A DNA stretch of 64,000 nucleotides from Balneolaceae bacterium UBA3186 (GCA_002364085.1 DEXK01000002.1:67440-131439), one strand, 5' to 3'; shown: positions 27,036 to 35,675, counted from the stretch's first letter. Notes: generated by a model from the letters alone, not told the origin. Translations and numbers: made by a program.

Positions 27036-27095
27036 GCTTAATCTAAATATGGCAACACCCTCCGTCCGCAAAGCGGACACCTCCCTCAAGGGAGG
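27029..27095. repeat. Chain of hairpins between carA and carB
   Basis: Directly after the 60-base element come three more perfect stems: GGGTGTTGC (27029-27037) with GCAACACCC (27052-27060); GTCCGC (27064-27069) with GCGGAC (27073-27078); and CCTCCCT (27080-27086) with AGGGAGG (27089-27095). The whole 168-base spacer between carA and carB is thus hairpin-forming. It lies inside the presumed carAB message and could affect termination, processing or stability. Confidence 0.65.
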
Positions 27096-27103
27096 ATTTA
27101 TTT

Positions 27104-28210
27104 CTAACCTTTCCCTTCTTTCATCATATCAATGAATTCATCAAATAAGTAAGCCGAATCGTGTGGCCCTGGTGATGCTTCAGGGTGATATTGCACTGAA
27201 AATCCGGGAAAATTCTTGAATTTTAATCCTTCTACTGTTCCATCATTCAAGTTGATGTGAGTTACTTCAGCAACTTCATCTTTTACACTACCTTCTTTTA
27301 CAGCAAATCCGTGATTTTGAGTAGATATCTCAACCAGTCCCGTTCTTAAATTTTTTACTGGATGATTCGCTCCGCGGTGACCTACAAACATCTTGCCTAC
27401 TTCAATTCCTTCACTTAAAGCCATTAATTGATGACCGAGACAAATTCCAAACAGTGGCTTACCGGTCGACTTAGCATATTCAACTGTTTCTAAGGCATAT
27501 TCTGCGGTTGCATTCGGGTCTCCCGGTCCGTTGCTGAAAAAGAATCCATCTGCGTCCCAATCTTTAATTTCTTCTAAAGAAGTTTTAGCAGGAAATACTC
27601 TTAACGTACAGCCTCTGGCGTTCAAGCTGTTGATGATGTTCTGCTTAATTCCGTAGTCAAATGCTGCTACTTTGTAGTCACTTTCACCATTTACCGTTTG
27701 TGCCTCTTGTCTACACACTTTTGAAGCCAGCTCAAGTCCGGTCATATCTTCCCAGTCTTTAGCCATTTGCACTAATTTCTTTTCATCTAATTCTGTAGAA
27801 GAGATCACAGCGTTCATCACTCCTTTTTCTCTAATATGGCGAACTAATTTCCTCGTATCTACTCCGGAAATCCCCACTACTTCCTGGTCTTCCAAATATT
27901 CCTGAAGGCTTCCGTCTGCCATCGGATTACTAAATTCATGAGAGAAAGCTCTGGTTATTATACCTGCTACCATAACCTTTCTGGCTTCGTCATCACGCGA
28001 CATGGTTCCGTAATTTCCAATATGCGGATAGGTCATCATCATCAATTGACCATGATAACTTGGATCTGTAAAGATCTCCTGATAACCGGTCATCGAAGTG
28101 TTGAAGCAGAGCTCTCCGCCTGTAATACCTTCATGGCCAACTGCCCATCCGTGAGCTATGGTTCCATCACTAAGTGCGAGAATTGCTTTTTTTCTTTTAG
28201 GAAGCGACAT
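27104..28210 (-). CDS. carA: Carbamoyl-phosphate synthase small subunit
   Basis: 368 residues. The glutaminase subunit delivers ammonia from glutamine to CarB. The N-terminal domain (GELCFNTSMTGYQEI) and class I amidotransferase domain are intact: nucleophile Cys in GICLGHQLMALS, and His and Glu in QYHPEASPGPHD. It precedes carB on the same strand. The hairpin-rich spacer separates them. The gene-free stretch 28211-28677 lies upstream. Confidence 0.96.
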   Translation of the reverse strand: MSLPKRKKAILALSDGTIAHGWAVGHEGITGGELCFNTSMTGYQEIFTDPSYHGQLMMMTYPHIGNYGTMSRDDEARKVMVAGIITRAFSHEFSNPMADGSLQEYLEDQEVVGISGVDTRKLVRHIREKGVMNAVISSTELDEKKLVQMAKDWEDMTGLELASKVCRQEAQTVNGESDYKVAAFDYGIKQNIINSLNARGCTLRVFPAKTSLEEIKDWDADGFFFSNGPGDPNATAEYALETVEYAKSTGKPLFGICLGHQLMALSEGIEVGKMFVGHRGANHPVKNLRTGLVEISTQNHGFAVKEGSVKDEVAEVTHINLNDGTVEGLKFKNFPGFSVQYHPEASPGPHDSAYLFDEFIDMMKEGKG

Positions 28211-28283
28211 AAATTTAGTTAGTAGTTATTGGTGAAGAGTTTAATGCTGATACTGGTAAAGCTAATTTTGCCTTTTTTTAACA

Positions 28284-28390
28284 ACTCCTCTGTTTCATAC
28301 AGTGAGGGGAAACTCTTTGTTTTAGATAAAAATTTGATTCCGGAGTCTTCCTCTCCGAGGAGAGGAAACAAAGGAGAGGGTTTTTGGAAA
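28284..28390. repeat. CT-rich palindromic repeats upstream of carA
   Basis: Two hairpins of related sequence: CTCCTCTG with CAGTGAGGGG (about 28285-28309), and TTCCTCTCC (28348-28356) with GGAGAGGAA (28359-28367). The second is followed by ACAAAGGAGAGGG, a partial inverted echo of CTCTTTGTTT at 28313-28322. They fill the centre of the 467-base gene-free stretch 28211-28677. The rest of that stretch shows no convincing gene. The carA promoter should lie here or just downstream. Confidence 0.5.
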
Positions 28391-28677
28391 GTTAAAGCGC
28401 CCTGAAATTTACTCTCTAAATAAAATATCAAAAAAAATCCGACTACGAAGACCGCGCCGGATTGGAAAATGATATGAGAAAATGGGAATGGCATCAATTG
28501 CACGTCCTAAATTTTGTGGCGTGCTTTGCCTGGTTTTCAAAGCTGTAAATTGCTGACACTTTAATTTCTTTTGTAGCTTTGTTTAGAGTTCGATGAAGAT
28601 AAGAAAGGTGAGGGTTGGATTCAATGTAAAATGGTCTTTAAAAATTAAATTTTAAGAAATATGAGAAGTGTTTTAAC

Positions 28678-29352
28678 CTAAAATCCTATAACTGAAATAT
28701 TGACACCTAAAAAAGAGCGTTTTATTTCAGGCAAATATCCAATGCTGAAACTTCCGGTTAAGCCTAACCCACGTTTGTATTTTTCTCTGATCAAAAACCT
28801 ATTTCTCCAACCAAAACTTATTAGTTGAGTACTGCCATCCGGGCCAGCATACCTACCGCAAGGTTCATCATTGCATGCATCATAAAAATATTTACTTTCG
28901 ACACCTAAAAACCCTCCTGATGAAAAGCCAAAACTGTCTATATTAAGCACTCTGTATTGATAAATAAGTCTTCCTGAATTATTTAAAGAGTAAGTAAGAG
29001 TAGCGTATGTATTATTTGTAGCTTTTAGAGTTATATCTGCTCCGAAAGCACCTCCGATAGATACTGAACCTGCGTGACTATCATCTACCATTAAAGTGCC
29101 ATTTAATGACCAATCACCAATTCCTAACTCTTCATTACCTACATAATCCTCGTTATCTTTTAAATCAAAATTGCTTTTACTTGGCTCCTCATCGTTAAAC
29201 GACCATGAAAGAGTAAATACTGAGTTAGCTACAGAATCTGTAGAAGAAGAAGTTTCTCTCTCCTTATTAAACATAACCATCTCACTCATAGGGGCATGAG
29301 TGGCACAAGAGGTAAAAAAGAAAATTCCTGCAATTATACCAACAGTCTTCAT
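28678..29352 (-). CDS. Lipoprotein, paralogue of the upstream gene
   Basis: 224 residues. The leader MKTVGIIAGIFFFTSC ends in a lipobox with Cys16, followed by ATHAPMSEMVMFN. The mature protein has repeated short beta-like stretches with many Gly and aromatic residues (GVNISVIGF end), suggesting an outer-membrane-attached beta protein. I do not recognise the family. The segment after the lipobox Cys (THAPMSE-x-x-MF) is shared with the gene at 29349-29966, so the two are paralogues. The start overlaps that gene's stop by four bases (ATGA), so they are co-translated. Confidence 0.75.
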   Translation of the reverse strand: MKTVGIIAGIFFFTSCATHAPMSEMVMFNKERETSSSTDSVANSVFTLSWSFNDEEPSKSNFDLKDNEDYVGNEELGIGDWSLNGTLMVDDSHAGSVSIGGAFGADITLKATNNTYATLTYSLNNSGRLIYQYRVLNIDSFGFSSGGFLGVESKYFYDACNDEPCGRYAGPDGSTQLISFGWRNRFLIREKYKRGLGLTGSFSIGYLPEIKRSFLGVNISVIGF

Positions 29353-29966
29353 TCTCTGTATTTTATTAGATCACCAAACGTAACACTTACTGAAAGATAA
29401 TTATCATTTAAGTCCATGAACCTACCCCCTTCCAAAGTTATAAGAACAAAACTATCGCTCCACGGCATTGAAAAAGATTGAGGAGTAAATATTAAGCTGG
29501 ATCTTATCCCTATTAACCCAAAATTCTCATGTCCATCAGGTAAAACCGGTGCATATATATTAAAGCTCTCATCTTCTTTGAAGTTAAAAGATTGTTGTCT
29601 GATTACCGGCCCTATTGAAACTCCTCCCCAATCTTCATCAGTTATTCTGAAAAGTACAGATCCCATTAAATTTTTTGGCATTGAAGCTGCGGCTGTAAAA
29701 TATATCGGCCTGAAAATTTGCACTGTCGCATCCATTCCAGTTGACTTACCAATTGATAAAGAAACAGCTCCTTTATTAGTCTGTACAGGATCATAAATAA
29801 AGAAATTTCTAAAGTAACTAAATCCAAAACTAGGCTGATATTCACGCATATTTGATTCGCCTTGACTTGCCAGCTCTCCACTTTTATCTGCACCTAACCC
29901 TGAAATTGACACTCCGCCTGCTTTTTCATACTTCTTGTTTGCAGAGAACATGGTAACCTCACTCAT
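29349..29966 (-). CDS. Lipoprotein-like paralogue with missing canonical start
   Basis: 205 residues from the ATG at 29966 (MSEVTMFSANKK), with beta-rich mature sequence ending GDLIKYRE. The frame stays open upstream to a TAA near 30048 and encodes a lipoprotein leader (KTYILILSSAFFVSCVTHAP) that aligns with the neighbour's leader. No ATG, GTG or TTG precedes it. Only an ATT at 30035-30033 would give a leader of the right length; where the neighbour has Met there is Pro (CCC). Either a rare ATT start is used, or the start was lost and an untargeted protein is made. The gene lies in an operon with its paralogue downstream. Confidence 0.65.
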   Translation of the reverse strand: MSEVTMFSANKKYEKAGGVSISGLGADKSGELASQGESNMREYQPSFGFSYFRNFFIYDPVQTNKGAVSLSIGKSTGMDATVQIFRPIYFTAAASMPKNLMGSVLFRITDEDWGGVSIGPVIRQQSFNFKEDESFNIYAPVLPDGHENFGLIGIRSSLIFTPQSFSMPWSDSFVLITLEGGRFMDLNDNYLSVSVTFGDLIKYRE

Positions 29967-30030
29967 GGGAGCATGAGTGACACAGGAAACAAAAAACGCT
30001 GAGCTTAGAATTAATATGTAAGTCTTGGGT

Positions 30031-30381
30031 CTAATTTTTACTCTCTTTGTTTAAACCATCTTTAACTAAACCCCCACTCAAGACAGCTAAACCGCTTACC
30101 AAACCTCCGACAATTCCTGTAATTAAGACCACAAGAATTGGAGACCCAACCCCCAGCATTTCAGCAATTCTTGTTGATAAAATTCCATCATTAGCTAAAT
30201 GGATATAGAGAGCCTGTCCAGACCAAAGCAGAAAAAGAGCAAGAAAACCAATTCCAAAGGCTTTTCCGGAAGACGGTTTCATTTGAAAGCCAAGTACAAA
30301 ACCCGTGATCGCAATTCCCCACCATGGAAGGACGAGATTTATGAGGTAGGCAGTGATTATTAAAAGTATCAGTAAGATCAT
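30031..30381 (-). CDS. Small multi-pass membrane protein
   Basis: 116 residues with three to four hydrophobic segments (about 3-30, 40-62, 78-108). It starts MILLILLIITAYLINLVLPWWG and ends with a short polar tail. I cannot name a family; it resembles small unnamed Bacteroidota membrane proteins. It is the first gene of a minus-strand group with the two lipoprotein paralogues. Its last codons overlap the leader reading frame of the next gene. A heptamer-repeat palindrome lies immediately upstream. Confidence 0.7.
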   Translation of the reverse strand: MILLILLIITAYLINLVLPWWGIAITGFVLGFQMKPSSGKAFGIGFLALFLLWSGQALYIHLANDGILSTRIAEMLGVGSPILVVLITGIVGGLVSGLAVLSGGLVKDGLNKESKN

Positions 30382-30384
30382 TTG

Positions 30385-30449
30385 TTTTAGATGTAGGATT
30401 TAAGACATAAGATGTAAGAAGTCTCAAATCTTACATCTTATGTCTTTTA
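30385..30449. repeat. Inverted heptamer arrays (NNTAAGA type)
   Basis: Plus strand 30385-30419 holds five contiguous 7-base units ending in AGA or GGA (TTTTAGA, TGTAGGA, TTTAAGA, CATAAGA, TGTAAGA). Minus strand 30449-30422 holds four units of the same kind. The inner arms pair perfectly over 18 bp (30402-30419 with 30429-30446). The minus array begins with the TAA stop of the penicillin-acylase gene. No T-run follows, so it is not a classical terminator. Confidence 0.75.
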
Positions 30450-32855
30450 TCTGAATTCAAGTTTATATAAATATTCTTTTGGTTCTTCTTTCAAGAAATT
30501 GAGTTCGAAGAGCTGTCCCGTTCTCCATGGCTCAACCATAAAATCGTAGTTTGGTGATCCTGGATTTCCGGAAGCTCCACCCGGATATAATCCATAACCT
30601 TTCACCTCAGGTCCCAGTTCAACAATCATCCTCCAGGAAGGACCAAATCCACCTCTGGTTGCATTTATAGCTTCGGAAGACCCTGAACTGAATAAATTCT
30701 GCCTGCCCAAACCCGGAATACTTGCCAGATGATCAATATCATTATCGATGAAATATCCCCATTTCCATTTATCACCAAACTCACCTAAATAATTCTCAAG
30801 CTCGGCTACTGTTTCTTTAAATGAAGCAGTTGCAATGTCGGATCTTGTTTCAACTTTATCGGTATCAATATCATCAATGAATTTAAAATTCGGTTCAGCT
30901 TTTATGATCTCTACAAAACGATCTCTGGAGGGATATCTGAGGACAGCTTTTGTTGTTTCATATTCATCATAAAAAACAGCTCGGTAAAAATTACCTGACC
31001 AGTGTCGAAAAAATGAAGGAGCTATTTCATCACCATCCATAAAATAATCCCACTCTTTCATTAATTGAAGAATTTCAGAATCTGTCTCCGACAAACTATC
31101 CCTTTCCATCCATTCCAAAAGTGAGGGAAGTAAGGTTTCAGCATAATAGCTATAACTGTCCATTTGCATTTCCTGCATGTCTTTTGCAGTAATATCCTCC
31201 ATAGAAGCCAATAAATCGTTAATTCTTCTTCCTCTTTCAAAAGGAGCAAAATCATCATCCAGATAATATGGATAATCGGGTGCTGCTGATTCCTGGTTTG
31301 CAGAGCTTACGAAACCTCTTTCCGGATTTTTGATGTGAGGATTATGCTCGAACGGAATCCAACCCTGCCAATCGTATAACGGATCTGTTCCATCACTTAC
31401 TGTTCTCCCCTGATATTCCCACTTGTTTGGCAGCTTACCATTAACCCATAAAGCGATGTCTCCTTCGTTACTTGCAAATACAAAATTCTGAGCCGGAGCA
31501 ACGTAATTGTTTAATGCCTCCACATAATCATCATAATTTTCAGCTCTGTTAAGTCCGTAAAAAGTTCTCAGGTCATTTGATGGCTCATGAGCTATCCATC
31601 TCAATGCATGATAAACCGGTTCTCTTTCTTCATTTATATTTGATTCCACTTTTGTAACCGGACCATGATGAGTGTAAATAACCGTATCTAAAACCGTTTC
31701 GCTTCCTTTTACTTTGATCTCTTCGATTCGCATTGTAGTTGGTTTCCACTTTCCATCGTGCCAATATTCTTTTTGAGTATCATCTTTAAATTTGATCTCA
31801 TACCAATCCATCACATCCGACCCAACGTTTGTTACACCCCATGCTATATTTTCATTAAAACCGACCACAATTCCGGGTGTACCTTGTAGTGTTACTCCGT
31901 AGGAATTTATTCCCGGCGCGTGTAATTGAACTTCGTACCAAATTGAAGGAAGTGTCAAACTTAGGTGAGGATCATTTGCAAGGATCGGATAACCTGACTT
32001 TGTTTTTGAACCTGAAACTGCCCAGTTATTGCTTCCAACTCCTTCAGGTCTCTCATATTCCCCAAGCTCTACTGCTGATGCAGATTTAAATAAAGTATCA
32101 GGAGCTTCAACCGGAATTCGTTCAAAGTCCCATTCTTTGGATGACGGAATGATCGGATCGTTTAGCTCAGGTTTATTCTCAAAGAATTTCTCAATGAAAT
32201 CTACTCCAAAATATTCCATGGTGTTACTGGTTCTATCATCGTTGTTTCCTCCGGCAAGTGTTCTGGTCATATTTTTCAGAAGATGTGCAGCTTTGATCGG
32301 AGTCCATTCTTCCGGTTCAAAATCCAGAATTTTATACTCTAACGGATAGTTCTTGGGTTCCAATGATGAGATATAAGCATTTACACCATCGGCATAGGCA
32401 TTTACAATTTCCCAGGATTTGGGATCTTGTTTCATCATTTCCAAAGCTTTCTCAGCGCCATAAGGCATTCCTCTTCTTCGGGTAGTTTTGTCTCTGCTTA
32501 ATGCTCGTTCTCCAATTTTTTCAGCCAATCTACCGGAAGCATCTAACGTCTGAAGCTCCATTTGAAACAGCCTATCTCTGGCAACCACGTAACCTTGAGC
32601 AAAGTAAAGATCGTATTCATTTTCAGCAAAAATGTGAGGTACGCGCCGTTCATCAAAATAAACCGAAGCTTTTCCATCAAATCCTTCTACAGCTAATTCA
32701 TTGGATTCGGGGAGTTCTATTTCTGCATTTGCCCAAAATCCCGACTCAGGATCAACAAATTTTCCAATTGGTGGAATGGTACCGAATTGGGTGTTTAAGG
32801 ATACGATTGCTACTATAAGAATTAATAAAGGAAGCAGAGCTTTTAAATAGTTCAT
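30447..32855 (-). CDS. Penicillin acylase family (S45) amidase
   Basis: 802 residues with an N-terminal signal peptide or anchor (hydrophobic 5-22). The enzyme is an Ntn-hydrolase made as a precursor and self-cleaved. The alpha chain includes FAQGYVVARDRLFQMEL. Cleavage is expected before the Ser of GSNNWAVSG (about residue 273), which becomes the nucleophile. ILANDPHLSLTLPSIWYE and GITNVGSDV-like GVTNVGSDVMDW follow as in the family. Targets range from beta-lactams to acyl-homoserine lactones; here unknown. Probably periplasmic. It is single, with repeats on both sides. Confidence 0.93.
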   Translation of the reverse strand: MNYLKALLPLLILIVAIVSLNTQFGTIPPIGKFVDPESGFWANAEIELPESNELAVEGFDGKASVYFDERRVPHIFAENEYDLYFAQGYVVARDRLFQMELQTLDASGRLAEKIGERALSRDKTTRRRGMPYGAEKALEMMKQDPKSWEIVNAYADGVNAYISSLEPKNYPLEYKILDFEPEEWTPIKAAHLLKNMTRTLAGGNNDDRTSNTMEYFGVDFIEKFFENKPELNDPIIPSSKEWDFERIPVEAPDTLFKSASAVELGEYERPEGVGSNNWAVSGSKTKSGYPILANDPHLSLTLPSIWYEVQLHAPGINSYGVTLQGTPGIVVGFNENIAWGVTNVGSDVMDWYEIKFKDDTQKEYWHDGKWKPTTMRIEEIKVKGSETVLDTVIYTHHGPVTKVESNINEEREPVYHALRWIAHEPSNDLRTFYGLNRAENYDDYVEALNNYVAPAQNFVFASNEGDIALWVNGKLPNKWEYQGRTVSDGTDPLYDWQGWIPFEHNPHIKNPERGFVSSANQESAAPDYPYYLDDDFAPFERGRRINDLLASMEDITAKDMQEMQMDSYSYYAETLLPSLLEWMERDSLSETDSEILQLMKEWDYFMDGDEIAPSFFRHWSGNFYRAVFYDEYETTKAVLRYPSRDRFVEIIKAEPNFKFIDDIDTDKVETRSDIATASFKETVAELENYLGEFGDKWKWGYFIDNDIDHLASIPGLGRQNLFSSGSSEAINATRGGFGPSWRMIVELGPEVKGYGLYPGGASGNPGSPNYDFMVEPWRTGQLFELNFLKEEPKEYLYKLEFR

Positions 32856-32877
32856 TTACTGATGTTAAAGAAAGATG

Positions 32878-32901
32878 GTGTTATGGTGTGACAGTGTTAT
32901 G
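32878..32901 (+). repeat. GTGTTATG octamer array, left of the four-helix gene
   Basis: Three contiguous 8-base units: GTGTTATG, GTGTGACA, GTGTTATG. The same three-unit pattern occurs right after the four-helix-bundle gene at 33357-33380 (21 of 24 identical), so the gene is flanked by imperfect direct repeats. Confidence 0.75.
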
Positions 32902-32991
32902 GTAGTTGCCCGAAAGTAATTTTAGAAATTCTGTAAGGAATTGGATTTGAAACTGTCTGATTATAGAGAAAGGAATTTAATAAAGAAACTA

Positions 32992-33357
32992 ATGCCTAAA
33001 ATAACCGCTTTTGAAGAGCTTACATGCTGGAAGGAGGCCAGAACTCTAGTAAGGAAAGTATATTCGGTAACTAACGAACCACCTTTTTCTAAAGACTTTG
33101 GATTACGAGATCAAATCCAACGAGCTTCTGTGTCTGTCATGACAAATATTTCTGAAGGGTTTTCAAGATATCACAGAAAAGAATCCGTCCGGTTTTTCGA
33201 TTTTTCTCAGAGTTCTGCAGCCGAAGTTAAAAGTTTGCTCTATGTTGCTGAGGATTTGGCTTACATTTCTAAAGAAGAGGCTAAAGTTTTGAGAGAGCAG
33301 GCGACTTCATGCCAAAGATTGGTGTTAGGGCTTATAAAACATTTCAATAAAAAATAG
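32992..33357 (+). CDS. Four-helix bundle protein (23S rRNA IVS/S23 type)
   Basis: 121 residues from the ATG at 32992. The TTG at 32941 would add 17 residues not seen in the family. Hallmarks: FEELTCWKEARTLVRKVY, FGLRDQIQRASVSVMTNISEGFSR and SAAEVKSLLYVAEDL. Members are known from intervening sequences in 23S rRNA genes and are related to the Avd accessory protein of diversity-generating retroelements. Their function is unsettled. Here it is free-standing on the plus strand between two minus-strand genes and is bounded by GTGTTATG octamer arrays on both sides. No reverse transcriptase is nearby. Confidence 0.92.
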   Translation: MPKITAFEELTCWKEARTLVRKVYSVTNEPPFSKDFGLRDQIQRASVSVMTNISEGFSRYHRKESVRFFDFSQSSAAEVKSLLYVAEDLAYISKEEAKVLREQATSCQRLVLGLIKHFNKK

Positions 33358-33449
33358 TGTTAGGGTGTGACAGTGTAAAGGTGTTGAAGTGTTATGGTGC
33401 GATGGCGTTATAGATTTTGCCAATCTATAACACCTAAACACTTTAACAT
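33357..33449. repeat. GTGTTATG octamer array and inverted arm, right of the four-helix gene
   Basis: Seven contiguous 8-base units run from 33357 to 33412 (GTGTTAGG, GTGTGACA, GTGTAAAG and four more), all in phase. After a short loop, the minus strand carries three units of the same type at 33449-33426. GTTATAGATT (33407-33416) pairs with AATCTATAAC (33422-33431). The first base of the array is the last base of the TAG stop of the four-helix gene. The inverted arm reaches the stop codon of the transaldolase gene. Confidence 0.78.
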
Positions 33450-34108
33450 TATTTGTTTAAACTAGCCTGCAGATCTTCCCAATCTTTTAGAAATCTTGCA
33501 AGTCCTGAATCTGTTAACGGATGCTTCAACATTCCCATAATTACATTCAATGGCATAGTTCCTACATCAGCTCCAACTTTGGCGCATTCCACAACATGCA
33601 TCGGGTGACGAATACTCGCAGCCAGCACCTCTGTCTCAAATCCATAATTCATGTAGATCTGCACGATATCTTCGATCAACTTCATACCGTCACTTGAAAT
33701 ATCATCCAATCTTCCCATAAAAGGAGATATATAAGTTGCACCTGCTTTTGCTGCAATCAACGCCTGTGTTGGAGAAAAACAAAGTGTACAGTTCGTTTTA
33801 ATTCCTTCCTCAGAAAACGTCTTGATGGCTTTAATACCATCTTTGATCAAAGGAACCTTTACTACTACGTTGTCCGCGATCTTTGCAATCTTTCTCCCCT
33901 CTTCGATCATTTCATTGTAAGTAGTTGAAACCACTTCTGCAGAAACATCGCCTTCAACAATATCACAGATCTTTTTGATATGGCCTTCGAAATCACGCAC
34001 CCCGATTTTAGCACATAAACTTGGGTTTGTAGTTACCCCATCCAGTACTCCAAGGTCGTTTGCTTCCTGGATTTCTTCGAGATTTGCTGTGTCTATAAAA
34101 AATTTCAT
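33449..34108 (-). CDS. tal: Transaldolase/fructose-6-phosphate aldolase family
   Basis: 219 residues, the short TalC/FsaA type. MKFFIDTANLEEIQEA, DGVTTNPSLCAK, the Schiff-base lysine in NVVVKVPL (about residue 86) and TYISPFMGRLDDI follow the family order. Both transaldolase (pentose phosphate pathway) and fructose-6-phosphate aldolase activities exist in this group; sequence reading alone does not separate them, though genome annotations usually say transaldolase. It stands alone. Confidence 0.93.
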   Translation of the reverse strand: MKFFIDTANLEEIQEANDLGVLDGVTTNPSLCAKIGVRDFEGHIKKICDIVEGDVSAEVVSTTYNEMIEEGRKIAKIADNVVVKVPLIKDGIKAIKTFSEEGIKTNCTLCFSPTQALIAAKAGATYISPFMGRLDDISSDGMKLIEDIVQIYMNYGFETEVLAASIRHPMHVVECAKVGADVGTMPLNVIMGMLKHPLTDSGLARFLKDWEDLQASLNK

Positions 34109-34202
34109 TCGGTAGTGAGAGTTTGTTGAAGTTTTGTCGCCTAAACATAAGGAATTGAAGCATCCTAATCATTATGTAAAACGATATTTATGTTGCTTCT
34201 TT

Positions 34203-34221
34203 TTACATGGTCGGTATGTAA
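34203..34221. promoter_or_regulatory. Operator-like dyad upstream of the RND operon
   Basis: TTACAT (34203-34208) and ATGTAA (34216-34221) form a perfect 6-bp dyad with a 7-base spacer, 65 bases before the adaptor start. Efflux operons are often repressed from such sites. No regulator gene is adjacent, and a 6-bp dyad in AT-rich sequence can arise by chance. Confidence 0.25.
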
Positions 34222-34285
34222 GCCATGAACTAAATAGCGAACTTTACTGTCTATAAACTCACAAATTAACACAACTATTACGGAC

Positions 34286-35671
34286 GTGACCAAATTAAAT
34301 TTATCAGCAGTTTTATTATTATCTCTTTTACTAATCGGATGTGGTGGAGATTCCGAAGAATCAAATCCGGCTCAAAATGCCCGTTTCAGTGGCTGGGGTG
34401 GCGGTGGTTTTGGGGGAGACCGAGTAACCAGCGTTGAAACTGAGCCTGTTACACGTCAATCTATTTCAGAACAAGTAAAATCTTTCGGTACTATAAAAGC
34501 TCAGGATGTTGTTGCAATTAACCCACAAGTAAGCAATAGAATAGTAAAACTTTATGTAGACCTTGGAGATACTGTTCGACAAGGACAACTTCTCGCCAAA
34601 ATTTATGACGCTACATTTAAAGATCAGCTTCAACAAGCTAAAGCACAGTTAGAACAGAGCAAAGTTGCTATAAAAAGGGACAGCACCCAATTTGCCCGAC
34701 AGCAACAATTACTTCAATCTAACGCGATCAGCCAAGCCGAATTTGACAATGCTTTTGCAACCTATCGTAATAGTGTTTCTCAGTATCAATCTGCAATCGC
34801 TTCGGTAACACAAGCTCAGGAAAACTTTAACAATACGGAAGTTCGTTCGCCGGTTCGAGGAGTTGTTATTTCCAGAAATGGTGCCGAGGGTGATATTGCT
34901 AGTGCAGGACAAACTCTTTTTGAGATAGCCAATCTTGTTGGTTACGAAACTAGAATATTTCTTCCTGTTCAGGATTGGAAGGCTGTTAAAATCGGACAAG
35001 AAGTAAACCTAAGAGTATCGAACGAAAGAGAATCTTCTGCTCGTGGAGTTGTTTCACGTAAAAGCCCTCAACTCGATGCCACTACAGGTCTTGGGGAAGT
35101 TGTAATAACTCTTAACACAATTGGACCTAACATTTATCCGGGTGTGCTTACAGAAAATGTTATTAACATTGCTACAAAAGATAGAGCTATTGTTATTCCA
35201 AGAAGCGCGATGGTCGAGAAGGTTGAAACTATTGTAGAGCCTGAATCAAATACAATTCAACTTCAACGTACGTACTCTGTTTTTGTATCTCAGGGTGATT
35301 CTATTGCTCAACTTAGAACTTTAGAACTGGGAATTGAGCAAGGAGACAGAATTGAAATACTTTCAGGGCTAAATACCGGGGATAATATCATTGTTACAGG
35401 GCAGCAAAGTCTTCAAGATCGTGGAGCAATTAGAGTTGCTTCCGGATCAAGCTTCCAATCACCGGAGAGCCAACGTGTTGCAGGTGACGACCAGCCTGGG
35501 AATAGACAAGCTCGGCAAGGTGGTGGCAGGCCAGGGCAAGGCGGAAATCCTTTCCAAAATATGAGTGAAGAAGACCAAGCAAAAATGAGACAGAGACTAC
35601 AAAATATGAGCCAGGAAGACAGACGCGCTTATATGGATAGCCTAAGAACAGCTAACGCTTCAGGGAATTAA
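34286..35671 (+). CDS. RND efflux periplasmic adaptor lipoprotein
   Basis: 461 residues from a GTG start. The leader ends in the lipobox LLIGC (Cys about 19). A glycine-rich segment follows, then the hybrid lipoyl/coiled-coil hairpin region (about 50-190, rich in Gln: DQLQQAKAQLEQSKV) and beta-barrel and membrane-proximal domains. The C-terminus is a Gln/Gly/Arg-rich tail with repeated MSEEDQ and MSQEDR pieces, unusual for adaptors. It would bridge the permeases below to an outer-membrane channel. The first permease starts 4 bases downstream, so this is one operon. Confidence 0.92.
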   Translation: MTKLNLSAVLLLSLLLIGCGGDSEESNPAQNARFSGWGGGGFGGDRVTSVETEPVTRQSISEQVKSFGTIKAQDVVAINPQVSNRIVKLYVDLGDTVRQGQLLAKIYDATFKDQLQQAKAQLEQSKVAIKRDSTQFARQQQLLQSNAISQAEFDNAFATYRNSVSQYQSAIASVTQAQENFNNTEVRSPVRGVVISRNGAEGDIASAGQTLFEIANLVGYETRIFLPVQDWKAVKIGQEVNLRVSNERESSARGVVSRKSPQLDATTGLGEVVITLNTIGPNIYPGVLTENVINIATKDRAIVIPRSAMVEKVETIVEPESNTIQLQRTYSVFVSQGDSIAQLRTLELGIEQGDRIEILSGLNTGDNIIVTGQQSLQDRGAIRVASGSSFQSPESQRVAGDDQPGNRQARQGGGRPGQGGNPFQNMSEEDQAKMRQRLQNMSQEDRRAYMDSLRTANASGN

Positions 35672-35675
35672 AAAA

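Noticed and set aside
28219..28503. 94-codon minus-strand reading frame upstream of carA
   Set aside because: It runs through CT-rich palindromic repeats, has no family resemblance and an odd composition, so it is most likely non-coding.
32941..32991. Upstream TTG start for the four-helix protein
   Set aside because: Family members begin with the MxKITxFEEL-type segment found at the ATG at 32992.
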